64,000 nt of DNA from Nonomuraea terrae (GTDB lineage Bacteria; Actinomycetota; Actinomycetes; Streptosporangiales; Streptosporangiaceae), in contig NZ_SMKQ01000013.1 in assembly GCF_004348995.1 (NCBI RefSeq), positions 1 through 64,000 of the forward strand, written 5' to 3'. The notes under the pieces were generated by a model. That model was not told the origin of the DNA. It saw only the letters and a program-made list of their open reading frames with translations, and did not search any database. The position numbers and the translations under genes were made by a program. Positions within the stretch are counted from its first letter, which is position 1, and each line of letters begins with the position of its first letter. Shown one piece after another: positions 8,110 to 16,367 of this stretch.

Positions 8110-8850
8110 ATGTTCATGAATACCGCATCACGCATCGCCATCGTCGCCGGGGGCTCGCGGGGGATCGGCCGCGCCGTCGCTTCCAGGCTCGCCGCGGCAG
8201 GCCAGGACGTCGCCGTCGTCTACGCGTCCAACGCCAAGGAGGCGGACGCCGCCGTCGGCGAGATCGAGGCGGCCGGCAGCCGCGGGATCGCGCTGCAGGC
8301 CGACGTGGCCGACGAGGTCGCGGTCGCCGTCGCGTTCGACACCGTGGAGGAGCGCCTCGGCCCCGTCGATGTCGTGGTCAACGCAGCGGGTGTGATGGCG
8401 CTGCAGCCGACCAGGGAGCTGGACCTGGCCCAGCTGGACCGGCAACTGCGCATCAATGTCCGGGGCACGTTCGTCGTGGCCAGGCAGGCCGCGCGCCGCA
8501 TCCGGCCCGGTGGCGCCATCGTCGCCTTCTCCACCAGCGTCACCCGACTGCACCATCCGGCCTTCGGCGCTTATGCCGCGAGCAAGGGGGCGGTGGAGGC
8601 CCTCGTTCCGATCCTGGCCAAGGAATTAGGCGGCCGCGACGTCACGGTCAACGCGGTGGCGCCGGGCCCCACGGCCACGGAGCTGTTCTTCGACGGCAAG
8701 TCACAGCAGGACATCGACCGGATCGCCGGCCTGAGCCCGATGAAGCGGCTCGGCACCCCGCAGGACATCGCGGAGGTCGTCGCCTTCCTGGCCGGCCCCG
8801 GCCGTTGGGTCAACGGCCAGATCGTGTTCGCCAATGGCGGCGCAGCCTGA
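8110..8850 (+). CDS. SDR-family oxidoreductase
   Basis: This 246-residue classical short-chain dehydrogenase has Rossmann motif GGSRGIGRA near residue 15, NAAG at about 90, and catalytic YAASKGA (Tyr and Lys four residues apart) after the Ser of the FSTSV strand. It is a 3-oxoacyl-ACP reductase-like NAD(P)H enzyme of unknown substrate and the first gene of a four-gene operon behind the TetR operators. It contains a rare TTA leucine codon at 8626-8628, which in streptomycete-like hosts would make translation depend on the bldA tRNA. A good AGGAGG-type ribosome-binding site precedes the ATG. Confidence 0.92.
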   Translation: MFMNTASRIAIVAGGSRGIGRAVASRLAAAGQDVAVVYASNAKEADAAVGEIEAAGSRGIALQADVADEVAVAVAFDTVEERLGPVDVVVNAAGVMALQPTRELDLAQLDRQLRINVRGTFVVARQAARRIRPGGAIVAFSTSVTRLHHPAFGAYAASKGAVEALVPILAKELGGRDVTVNAVAPGPTATELFFDGKSQQDIDRIAGLSPMKRLGTPQDIAEVVAFLAGPGRWVNGQIVFANGGAA

Positions 8851-8882
8851 CTCCGCACTCGACCATCTAGGAGGAACCCCCC

Positions 8883-9395
8883 ATGGAGACGCGTAGCAGC
8901 ATCACGGCACACCCCGCCGTAGATCGGTCCACCGCCGGCCGGTTCGTAGCCTTCACCGCCATCGCGGCCGTGGTGGCGGCAGTCGCCGCCTACACCAGCA
9001 CAGCCCTGGGCCTGCAGGCCTGGGTCATGTTCGCGGGCTGGGTGGCGTGGTTCACCCGGCCCACCTCTGCCCGCCTCGGCATCTACGCGATCATCTGCCT
9101 CTGGCTCGGGATGGCCCTCGCCGTGCTCGGCCACACCATCGTCGAGCTGACCGGCCCCTTCGCGGGCGCCGCGGCGTTGCCGCTCGCGGTCCTGGTCCTG
9201 GCCACGGTCGTTGTCGGCCTGCGCACGACGCCCGTACTCGACAACATGCTCGCCTGGTTCGTAGGCCTGGTGACCTTCTTCGCCGCGGAACCGGAGCAGG
9301 TGCTCCCGGGACTGCTCACCCTGATCGCCGGTAGCGCCCTGGGCGCCTTCGCCGGCTTCGCCTGCCAGCGGCTGCAGCACCGGTTCGCCACGTAG
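8883..9395 (+). CDS. DUF1097 membrane protein
   Basis: This 170-residue integral membrane protein has about five hydrophobic segments. It resembles the DUF1097 family (YcdZ-like) by size and by its glycine/alanine-rich helices with a WVAWFTRP loop. Function is unknown. It sits 32 bases after the SDR gene with a clear AGGAGG ribosome-binding site and precedes a PQQ-dependent sugar dehydrogenase, so it is in the TetR-controlled operon. The DUF assignment is from memory of the family; membrane nature is evident from the sequence. Confidence 0.7.
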   Translation: METRSSITAHPAVDRSTAGRFVAFTAIAAVVAAVAAYTSTALGLQAWVMFAGWVAWFTRPTSARLGIYAIICLWLGMALAVLGHTIVELTGPFAGAAALPLAVLVLATVVVGLRTTPVLDNMLAWFVGLVTFFAAEPEQVLPGLLTLIAGSALGAFAGFACQRLQHRFAT

Positions 9396-9461
9396 GGGCC
9401 CGAGCGGGGGGACGGGGCCCGTTCCCCCGCTCGCCTGACAACCAGGAAGGACAGCTCAGCC

Positions 9462-10619
9462 ATGCTTCTCATCCCACGTACCGGCGGCCGCCTCAGCGCC
9501 GTCGCCGCTCTCCTCAGCGCCCTGGTCCTGGTGGCCGGTTGCAGCACACCAGGGCCCGGCATGTCGCAGGACGTTCCGGGGCCCGGCACGTCGCGGAACA
9601 CCCCAGCCCAGGTCACGGGCGGCCTGGTCCCCGGAGAGGTCACCGAGATCGCCGGCGGCCTGACCATGCCCTGGGGCCTGACGTTCCTCCCGGACGGCTC
9701 CGCCCTGATGTCCGAACGGTCGACGGGACGGATCGTGCACATCCGGCAGGGCCGGGATCCCGAGCCGATCGGCATGGTTCCCGGGGTCGAGGTGAGCTCC
9801 GAGGGCGGCCTGCTCGGGCTGGCCGCCTCGCCGTCCTTCGACAGGGACCGCACCGTCTACGCGTACGTGTCGGCCTCGCCCACCAACCGCGTCGTGGCGC
9901 TGCGCCTCGCCCCCGACCTGCGCTCCCTGCGCCAGGACCGGGTGATTCTGGACGGCATCGAAACCGCCGACCGCCATCACGGCGGGCGCCTGCGCTTCGG
10001 ACCGGACGGCAACCTCTGGATCGGCACCGGCGACGCCTTCTCGCCCGAGAACGCGGCCGACGACGAGTCACTGAACGGCAAGATCCTGCGGATCCGGCCC
10101 GACGGATCCGTGCCGCCGGACAACCCCTCGGGAACCGCCGTCTACTCCACCGGCCATCGCAACGTGCAGGGCATCGCGTTCGGCCCCGACGGCACCGCCT
10201 ACGCATCCGAACTCGGTCACCGCACGTGGGACGAGCTGAACGTCCTGCGCCCGGGACGCGACTACGGATGGCCCGAGTCCGAAGGGCAGGACGGCTCGCA
10301 CGGCGAACGCCCGATCTTCACCATTCACCCCGACGACGCCTCGCCGTCCGGCATCGCCATCGCGGGTGGGGCCGTCTGGATGGGCGCGCTCGGCGGACAG
10401 CGGCTCTGGCGCCTGCCCGTCGACGGACCCCGGGCGGACGGCGAGCCCGTCGCCTACTTCACCGAGCGCTACGGACGGATCCGCACGGTGGAGCCGGCAC
10501 CCGACGGCTCTTTGTGGATCACGACCTCCAACACCGACAGAGCGACGTGGGGTGGCGCCGACGCCCGGCCGGGCGACGATCGCCTCCTGCGCGTCGAACT
10601 CGTCCGCCCCGCCTCCTGA
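9462..10619 (+). CDS. PQQ-dependent sugar dehydrogenase, lipoprotein
   Basis: This 385-residue soluble aldose-dehydrogenase-type beta-propeller (GSDH family) is anchored as a lipoprotein: the signal peptide ends in LVAGC (lipobox). Family motifs are [20 protein letters not shown], the catalytic-His region [20 protein letters not shown], and [20 protein letters not shown]. The mature N-terminus carries two imperfect copies of a [18 protein letters not shown] linker. It would oxidise aldose sugars outside the membrane using PQQ. No PQQ biosynthesis genes are in the window. Confidence 0.88.
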   Translation: MLLIPRTGGRLSAVAALLSALVLVAGCSTPGPGMSQDVPGPGTSRNTPAQVTGGLVPGEVTEIAGGLTMPWGLTFLPDGSALMSERSTGRIVHIRQGRDPEPIGMVPGVEVSSEGGLLGLAASPSFDRDRTVYAYVSASPTNRVVALRLAPDLRSLRQDRVILDGIETADRHHGGRLRFGPDGNLWIGTGDAFSPENAADDESLNGKILRIRPDGSVPPDNPSGTAVYSTGHRNVQGIAFGPDGTAYASELGHRTWDELNVLRPGRDYGWPESEGQDGSHGERPIFTIHPDDASPSGIAIAGGAVWMGALGGQRLWRLPVDGPRADGEPVAYFTERYGRIRTVEPAPDGSLWITTSNTDRATWGGADARPGDDRLLRVELVRPAS

Positions 10620-10642
10620 CTTCCTTCGAACGGAGAATCGTC

Positions 10643-11569
10643 ATGTCCACCATCCTCATCACCGGAGCCTCCACCGGCATCGGTAACCTCACCGCCCAGG
10701 CACTCACCCGCGCCGGGCACACCGTGTGGGCCAGCATGCGCGACCCGTACGGACAGGACGACGTCCACCGCCAAGAACTGCTCGACTTCGCCGCACGGCA
10801 CGGCGGGACCCTGCACGTCGTCGAACTCGACGTCACCTCGCAGGAATCAGCCGACGCGGCCGTCGGCACCGTCCTGCGGGACGGCGGTGACCTCGACGTC
10901 GTGATACAGAACGCGGGGCACCTCTACGTCGGATACACCGAGGCGTTCACCGCCGAGGACATCGCCCACCTCTTCGACATCAACGTCATCGGCGCCCACC
11001 GGGTGAACCGGGCGGTCATGCCTCATCTGCGCAGCCGCGGCGGCGGCACCCTGCTGTACGTCGGCAGCACCATCATCGTCACCACGCCGCCCTTCCTCGG
11101 CCCGTACGCGGCCTCCAAGGCGGCTTTCGACACCCTGGCGGTGGCCACGTCGTACGAGGCCAACCCGTTCGGCGTCGAGACCTGCATCGTCATGCCCGGT
11201 GCGATCACCAAAGGCACCCAGCACTTCCCCAACGCCACCCGAGCCGGCGACTCAGCCGTCTCGGCCGCCTACGCCGAGCTCGACCCGCTCGTCGCGCGCA
11301 ATGAGGAGGTGACCTCCGCGCTCTTCGTCCCCGGAGTCGACCCGAGCCCCGTCGGAGTCGCCGAGGAGATCACCCGGATTCTCGCCCTCCCGCACGGCGC
11401 CAAGCCTTTCCGCAGCGTCATCGACTACACCGAATCCGGCGTGGAGGCGGTCAACGACGTCGCTCGCGCCACACGCGAGAACTTCGTCCAGCGCATGGGG
11501 TTCGGCGAGCTGCTGACCCCGCGGCAACAGCGGCACGCCGCAGGCGGGCCCGGCACCGGATCGGCGTGA
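10643..11569 (+). CDS. SDR-family oxidoreductase
   Basis: This 308-residue short-chain dehydrogenase has MSTILITGASTGIGNLTAQA at the N-terminus (NAD(P) motif), NAG at about 90, and active-site YAASKAAFD. I chose the ATG at 10643, 23 bases after the sugar dehydrogenase stop, because it starts directly at the first beta strand and has a CGGAG ribosome-binding site. It is the last gene of the operon beginning at 8110. The longer C-terminus resembles SDRs of the oxidoreductase/retinol-dehydrogenase-like group. The substrate is unknown. Confidence 0.9.
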   Translation: MSTILITGASTGIGNLTAQALTRAGHTVWASMRDPYGQDDVHRQELLDFAARHGGTLHVVELDVTSQESADAAVGTVLRDGGDLDVVIQNAGHLYVGYTEAFTAEDIAHLFDINVIGAHRVNRAVMPHLRSRGGGTLLYVGSTIIVTTPPFLGPYAASKAAFDTLAVATSYEANPFGVETCIVMPGAITKGTQHFPNATRAGDSAVSAAYAELDPLVARNEEVTSALFVPGVDPSPVGVAEEITRILALPHGAKPFRSVIDYTESGVEAVNDVARATRENFVQRMGFGELLTPRQQRHAAGGPGTGSA

Positions 11570-11660
11570 CCGGCCTCACCCGACGCACCAGGGCACGACA
11601 GGCGGACAGCTGCGCGGGCTCCCTCCGGAAGCGGAGGTTCGTGAGGCGGGCAGACGCCGG

Positions 11661-12314
11661 TCAGGTGAGGCCCGCGTCGTGGGCGAGGAGCGCGATCTGG
11701 GTGCGGTTGTCCAGGGCGAGCTTGGTCAGGATGCTGGAGACGTGGGCCTTCACCGTCGTGACGCCCATGGCAAGGTCGGCGGCGATGTCGGCGTTCGTCC
11801 GGCCCTGGGCGATCGCCAGGGCCACCTCGTGCTCGCGAGGGGTGAGGGCGGCCAGCGCGGCGCGGGCCCGCTCGTAGGCGCCGGCCTGAGCGACGGTGCG
11901 GTCCATCAACCGCCGGGTGATGCGTGGGGACAGGATGGGGTCTCCCGCGGCGACGCGAGTGATCGCCTCCACGATCTGCGGTGGCGGGGTGTCCTTGAGC
12001 AGGAACCCGGCGGCACCGGCGCGGAGCGCGTACAGGACGTTCTCGTCGGTGTCGAACGTGGTCAGCACGATCACCTCGGGCGGCCGGGCGCGGGCACGTA
12101 GCCGACGGGTGGCGGTGATGCCGTCCACGCGAGGCATGCGAAGGTCCATCAGGACGACGTCGGGGGCGTGGGCGTCGGTGGCGGTGACGGCCTCCTGGCC
12201 GTCGGCCGCCTCGGCGACGACGGTGATGCCGGCGGCGCCGTCGAGCATCATGGACAACCCGGCGCGGACCAGAGCGTCGTCGTCGACCAGGAGCACGCGG
12301 ATCACGCCGGCCAT
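11661..12314 (-). CDS. NarL/LuxR-type response regulator
   Basis: This 217-residue two-domain regulator has a receiver domain (VLLVDDDALVRAGLSMML with the acidic pair; phosphoacceptor Asp in VVLMDLRMP; Lys in FLLKDTPP) and a C-terminal LuxR HTH (LTPREHEVALAIAQGRTNAD through TVKAHVSSILTKL). It overlaps the upstream histidine kinase gene by 13 bases, so the two are translated as a coupled pair. The regulated genes are unknown. The convergent SDR operon ends 91 bases away. Confidence 0.95.
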   Translation of the reverse strand: MAGVIRVLLVDDDALVRAGLSMMLDGAAGITVVAEAADGQEAVTATDAHAPDVVLMDLRMPRVDGITATRRLRARARPPEVIVLTTFDTDENVLYALRAGAAGFLLKDTPPPQIVEAITRVAAGDPILSPRITRRLMDRTVAQAGAYERARAALAALTPREHEVALAIAQGRTNADIAADLAMGVTTVKAHVSSILTKLALDNRTQIALLAHDAGLT

Positions 12315-13540
12315 GGTAGCCGGGCCTGGAGCCGGAACTCTCCGTCGGTGCTGTGGTGGTCCAGCTGCCCGCCGGCCAGTCGTACCCGCTCGGTGAGCCC
12401 GACCAGCCCGAGCCCGCTGCCGAGCCCGCTGCCGAGCCCGCTGCCGGGCCCGCTGCCGAGCCCGCTGCCGGGCCCGCTGCCGGGCGCGCTGCTGGGCCCG
12501 CTGCCGGGCGTGCTGCTGGGCCCGCTGCCGGGCGCGAGGGAGCCCGCGTCGGCCGAGGGCAGCGGGTTGCGGATGTCGATCAGCAGGGGCGTGCCGGGAG
12601 CGCCGCGCAGCACAACCTCGATCGGCTGGCCGGGGGCGTGTTTGCGGGCGTTGGTCAGCCCCTCCTGCACGACGCGGTACGCGGTCAGCGACGCGGCCGC
12701 CGGCAGGGCGGCGGCGTCGGTGACCTCCTCGCGGAGCCGTACCGGCTGGCCGGCCTGCCGTGCGTCGCTGATCAGGGCGGGCAGGTCGGTCAGACCTTGC
12801 CGGGGCTCCAGCTCGTCCAGGTGGTCGTCCTGCTCGCGGAGCAGGTTGATCACTTCGCGCAGCTCCTCCAGCGCCTGGTGGACACCGGCGCGGACCACCC
12901 CGGCTGCCCTGGCGACCTGGTCGGGGGAGGAGTCGGGGCGGTATTCCAGTGCCCCGGCGTGGGTGGCCACCAGGGACAGGCGGTGGGCCAGCACGTCGTG
13001 CATCTCTCTGGCGAGCCGGCGGCGTTCGGCCATGCGGGCCTCGGCGATTCGCCTGCCCTGCTCGGCCTCGGCGCGGCGGGCGCGTTCGCGCAGGGAGTTG
13101 AGCAGGGCGCGGCGGGAGCGGGCCAGCGCGCCCCAGCCGAGCAGCGCACCGTAGGAGGCACAGATCAGCAGCAGCCACCAGCGCAGGGAGATGCCGGAGT
13201 TCGGCCGCCACAGCCCCTGGACCAGGTGGGCCAGGATGCCCGCGGCCGCCATCGCCGCCGCGACGGGGAAGCGCCTGCGCTGGGCCACCTGCAGCGCCCC
13301 CATCGTCGCCGCCGGCGTGGCCACCGGAGAGAGCGTGGCCAGGAGGGTGGCGGCCAGCGCCCCGGAGGCCGGCCACCACAACTGGGCAAGCGCGGCGGCC
13401 AGGCTCACCGCCGCGACCGCGACGTCCAGCCCCCAGGTGGGCCGGCCGGCCAGGCCCCACAGCGTCACGGCGTTCAGCGCGCCCACCACAAGGACCACGC
13501 CGGCCACCGCGAGGCGGTACGGGGGTCGGATCTCGCTCAC
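12302..13540 (-). CDS. NarL-type sensor histidine kinase with repeat-expanded ATPase loop
   Basis: This 412-residue kinase has about five N-terminal membrane segments, a HisKA_3 dimerization box (RRLAREMHDVLAHRLSLVA, with the phosphoacceptor His in MHDV) and an HATPase domain ending in GLGLVGLTERVRLAGGQL. Between the N box and G box lies a low-complexity run of G-S-G-L/P repeats encoded by about ten copies of a 12-base unit (12409-12536). This is far longer than the short loop usual in the family. The G2 motif GLGLVGL is intact after the repeat, so activity may be kept. The pair is complete with the response regulator. Confidence 0.93.
   Translation of the reverse strand: MSEIRPPYRLAVAGVVLVVGALNAVTLWGLAGRPTWGLDVAVAAVSLAAALAQLWWPASGALAATLLATLSPVATPAATMGALQVAQRRRFPVAAAMAAAGILAHLVQGLWRPNSGISLRWWLLLICASYGALLGWGALARSRRALLNSLRERARRAEAEQGRRIAEARMAERRRLAREMHDVLAHRLSLVATHAGALEYRPDSSPDQVARAAGVVRAGVHQALEELREVINLLREQDDHLDELEPRQGLTDLPALISDARQAGQPVRLREEVTDAAALPAAASLTAYRVVQEGLTNARKHAPGQPIEVVLRGAPGTPLLIDIRNPLPSADAGSLAPGSGPSSTPGSGPSSAPGSGPGSGLGSGPGSGLGSGLGSGLGLVGLTERVRLAGGQLDHHSTDGEFRLQARLPWPA
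12409..12536. repeat. In-frame 12-base tandem repeat inside the histidine kinase gene
   Basis: About ten imperfect copies of GAGCCCGCTGCC (plus-strand reading) encode Gly-Ser-Gly-Leu/Pro tetrads. All units are multiples of three, so copy-number changes would keep the frame. The repeat lies in the loop just before the GLGLVGL motif of the ATPase domain. Confidence 0.85.
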
Positions 13541-13667
13541 CGGGCCAGGTTAGTGGCCGGTACGGGGAAGCCATCACCTACCAAAGGAGGACCCGTACCC
13601 CGCCGGGGGAGGACAGCGACCGCGCGCCCGATGCGGCGGACCAGGCCGGCGGTCGAGGCTGACCGGC

Positions 13668-13997
13668 ATGAACACCTCACTCAGAAGACTTCTGCTCACC
13701 CTGATCGGCGCGCCCGCGGCCGCCCTGGCCGTCTGGGCCCTGGCGGTGCCGGTGGCCGGAACGGCCCTGACCGTTCGGGCGGGCGGCGGCACGCAGCCGG
13801 TCGGGCCGGTATCGGTCGTGATGGCGAGCCTGCTGGCCGGGCCGGCGGGCTGGGCGCTGCTGACCGTCCTGGAGCGGTTCTCGTCCAGGCCCGGCCGGGT
13901 CTGGACGGTCGCCGCCCCGGTCCTGTCGGTTCAGGGAACTTACGCGCCGTCGGAGTACGGCACGCATCCAGCCGTGGGTTCGATCCGATGCCGATGA
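13668..13997 (+). CDS. Small DUF6069-like membrane protein, probably 3'-truncated
   Basis: This 109-residue protein has an N-terminal membrane helix (LLLTLIGAPAAALAVWALAV) and a second in VSVVMASLLAGPAGWALLTV, a pattern I associate with DUF6069 proteins, which normally continue into two more helices. Here, after RPGRVWTVAAPVL, the sequence becomes hydrophilic and non-family-like and stops, suggesting a frameshift or deletion. It is divergent from the two-component system. Function is unknown. Confidence 0.55.
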   Translation: MNTSLRRLLLTLIGAPAAALAVWALAVPVAGTALTVRAGGGTQPVGPVSVVMASLLAGPAGWALLTVLERFSSRPGRVWTVAAPVLSVQGTYAPSEYGTHPAVGSIRCR

Positions 13998-14153
13998 GGT
14001 CTTCGGCCTCATCCGCGGCACAGCGCGGGATCTAGGCTCCTGGCCACACCCCTGTCCCTCCGGAGGCCTCCACGCCTGGGCCCCTGCACACGGCGCGGTG
14101 GAGGCCGGCCCCTGAGCCAGGCCATTTCCCGCCATCAGGAGGCGAACCGACGA

Positions 14154-16274
14154 GTGACCACGATGGAGCACGTCGAACGGCTACGCGAACATGGAGTGCC
14201 GTTCCGGAGTTCTCTTGACGCCGGACGGAACCTGGTGCGGCTGGCGTTGCCCGGCGTGCTGGTGCACGTGCCGCTTGTCACGCTGTCCCTGGCGGCGCTG
14301 ATGCTGACGGCCGGTGGGTCTGCGGCGCTGGTCGACCAGCGGTTCCAGCTGATCGGGACGTCCGACGTCGCGCTGCTGACCTGGACGCTGGTGCCCGCGG
14401 CGGTCGTGCTCGCCGGGAGCCTCCTGGTGTTCCCCGCGACAGTGATCATCGCCACGGGTCATCTGGTCGATCGGCAGGTTTCGCCCGTCGAGGCGCTGCG
14501 GGCGACGGTGCGACGGCTGCCCTCGCTGCTCGTCCTGCTCCTCGTGGCCGCGCTGGCGTCGGGGGCGATCTGGGCCGCGAGGGCCGGCGTGCTCATGGCG
14601 ACCGACGAGCAGTGGCCGGCCACTGTGGTGCCGGCGGTGGCCGCGTGCATGGCCATGCCGGGCCTGCTGGCCGTGCCCGGCATCGTGCTGCACGGCTGTT
14701 CGGGGCTGGGCTCGATCCACCGCGCTTATCGCCTGACGCGGCTGCGCTTCCTGCCTGCCGCGTCGACGCTGGCCTTCGGGGTCGTACTCGTTCCTGTCGC
14801 GGCGACGTGGGCTCTGGATGCGGGGCTCCGCCTGCTCCCCGGACCGCTCACGACCCTCGGATGGGGCCTGGCCGGAACCCTGCTGGCGCTGTCCATGACG
14901 CCCTTCCAGGCCGCCGTGGTCGCGCGCCAGTTCCTCCACTGCATGGCGTGGCGCACCGAGGTGGACGACTCGGACCTGGCGCACGGCCTGCCCGACGCCT
15001 CGCCGCCGCGCCCGGTCACGCCCAGACTCCTGCCGGTGGCGCTGCTGCCCGGACTGCTGTTCAGCGGGGTCGTGCTGGTCAACCCGTTCGGGTGGCCGGA
15101 GATCGCCGAGACGAACGTGACGGAATCCTGGACGCCGCGGGAGTTCTCCGCCTCCTCCCGCGACCGCGCCCCGGAGCTGCGCCCCTTCGACCTGCAATCC
15201 CTGCACACCGGGCGCGGCGCACACCTGATCGTGGTGATGGACGGCTTCCAGGACCGTTCCAGCCTGCTGGCATGCGCCGACTCCTCGTGCCGGAAGACGA
15301 GTTTCGAGTGGGCCGAGCCGCGGGACGCCGGCACCCGATGGGAGGCGGGCGCGGCCGGCACACGACTGCCCGACGGGCGACTCGCGCTGACCACCTGGAC
15401 CGCCGGCGGGTTCGAACTGCTCACCTGTGAGGCGACCCGGTGCGTACGCGGCAGTGGGGCCGTCGCGACGACGCGCTCGCGGCCGGAGACGGTGGGGGTG
15501 GCGCTGGCAGTACGGCGGGGTGGCGGCCTGGTCGTGGCCTACGCCGAGAAAGACCCGGCGGGCGGTGACCAGCCGACCCACGACCTCGTGTCCTTCGTCT
15601 TCTGCGCGGACACGAGCTGCGCCCGCCCAGAGCGCAGGCAGGTCGCCCGCCTGGACGCGACCGCGTACTCCGCCACGGATCACAATCTGGCCGTCGCCGT
15701 CGGCCCGGGGGAGCGTCCGGTCGCCGCCCGGTACGACCCCGCCAACGGCCAGATCCAGGTGATCTCCTGCCTTGATGTCGCCTGTCGGCAGCCGCGCGTG
15801 ACCAGGCCCGTGCCCCCCGTCCCGTCGAATCCCTACGACCTGCCCTGGACGTTCGGCCTGTCCATGGCCGTACGCCCCGACGGCCGCCCCGTCGTCGCTT
15901 ACCGGGACCTGCACGACCAGGCGAACAAACTGCTCGACTGCCGCACCCCTGACTGCGCCCGAGCCGACGTGCGGCTGCTGGGTGCCGGAGACGAGCACCA
16001 CGCGGTCCCGGCGCTGGTCCTGGACCGCGCGGGGCGGCCGGTGGTGGCGTTCGAGAGCCGTGAGCACCAACGGCTCATGCTCGCCGTCTGCACCGGCAGC
16101 CGCTGCGAGAGCATCCCGGTGTCCAGGAACAGAGGCGGCTTCGGAAACAGACTGGCCATGACCGTCAACGCCGAGGGCGACCCGGCGATCGCCTGGATCG
16201 ACCACCAGATCGCGCCGCCCGGCCTCAGCTGGAACCTGCACGTCACCACCGCACTCAACCTCACGCCGGACTGA
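14154..16274 (+). CDS. Polytopic membrane protein with six-repeat extracytoplasmic domain
   Basis: This 706-residue protein was not recognised as a named family. Residues 1-320 hold about seven hydrophobic segments, reminiscent of the glycerophosphodiester phosphodiesterase-type membrane domain. The rest is a soluble domain with six repeats, each carrying a Cys-x4-Cys pair (CADSSC, CEATRC, CADTSC, CLDVAC, CRTPDC, CTGSRC). Each repeat is followed or preceded by strands such as RPVVAYRD and RPVVAFES. This looks like a six-bladed propeller with one disulfide per blade on the outer face. The GTG at 14154 is preceded by AGGAGGCG. It is transcribed alone. Confidence 0.75.
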   Translation: MTTMEHVERLREHGVPFRSSLDAGRNLVRLALPGVLVHVPLVTLSLAALMLTAGGSAALVDQRFQLIGTSDVALLTWTLVPAAVVLAGSLLVFPATVIIATGHLVDRQVSPVEALRATVRRLPSLLVLLLVAALASGAIWAARAGVLMATDEQWPATVVPAVAACMAMPGLLAVPGIVLHGCSGLGSIHRAYRLTRLRFLPAASTLAFGVVLVPVAATWALDAGLRLLPGPLTTLGWGLAGTLLALSMTPFQAAVVARQFLHCMAWRTEVDDSDLAHGLPDASPPRPVTPRLLPVALLPGLLFSGVVLVNPFGWPEIAETNVTESWTPREFSASSRDRAPELRPFDLQSLHTGRGAHLIVVMDGFQDRSSLLACADSSCRKTSFEWAEPRDAGTRWEAGAAGTRLPDGRLALTTWTAGGFELLTCEATRCVRGSGAVATTRSRPETVGVALAVRRGGGLVVAYAEKDPAGGDQPTHDLVSFVFCADTSCARPERRQVARLDATAYSATDHNLAVAVGPGERPVAARYDPANGQIQVISCLDVACRQPRVTRPVPPVPSNPYDLPWTFGLSMAVRPDGRPVVAYRDLHDQANKLLDCRTPDCARADVRLLGAGDEHHAVPALVLDRAGRPVVAFESREHQRLMLAVCTGSRCESIPVSRNRGGFGNRLAMTVNAEGDPAIAWIDHQIAPPGLSWNLHVTTALNLTPD

Positions 16275-16323
16275 GGAGGGCGGAGGTCCCGCCGCACCGT
16301 CGAGGACGCTCGGCCTCCATGGC

Positions 16324-16353
16324 GACGGCCCGGCGCGATCGCGCCGGGCCGTC
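16324..16353. terminator. Perfect 30-base palindromic terminator
   Basis: GACGGCCCGGCGC and its exact reverse complement meet around a central GATC, making a fully symmetric hairpin. It lies between the convergent ends of the membrane protein (16274) and the alpha-galactosidase (16368). Confidence 0.85.
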
Positions 16354-16367
16354 GTGCACATCCGCGC

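Noticed and set aside
13960-13990. tRNA-like GGTTCGATCCG string
   Set aside because: No acceptor stem or cloverleaf could be folded around it.
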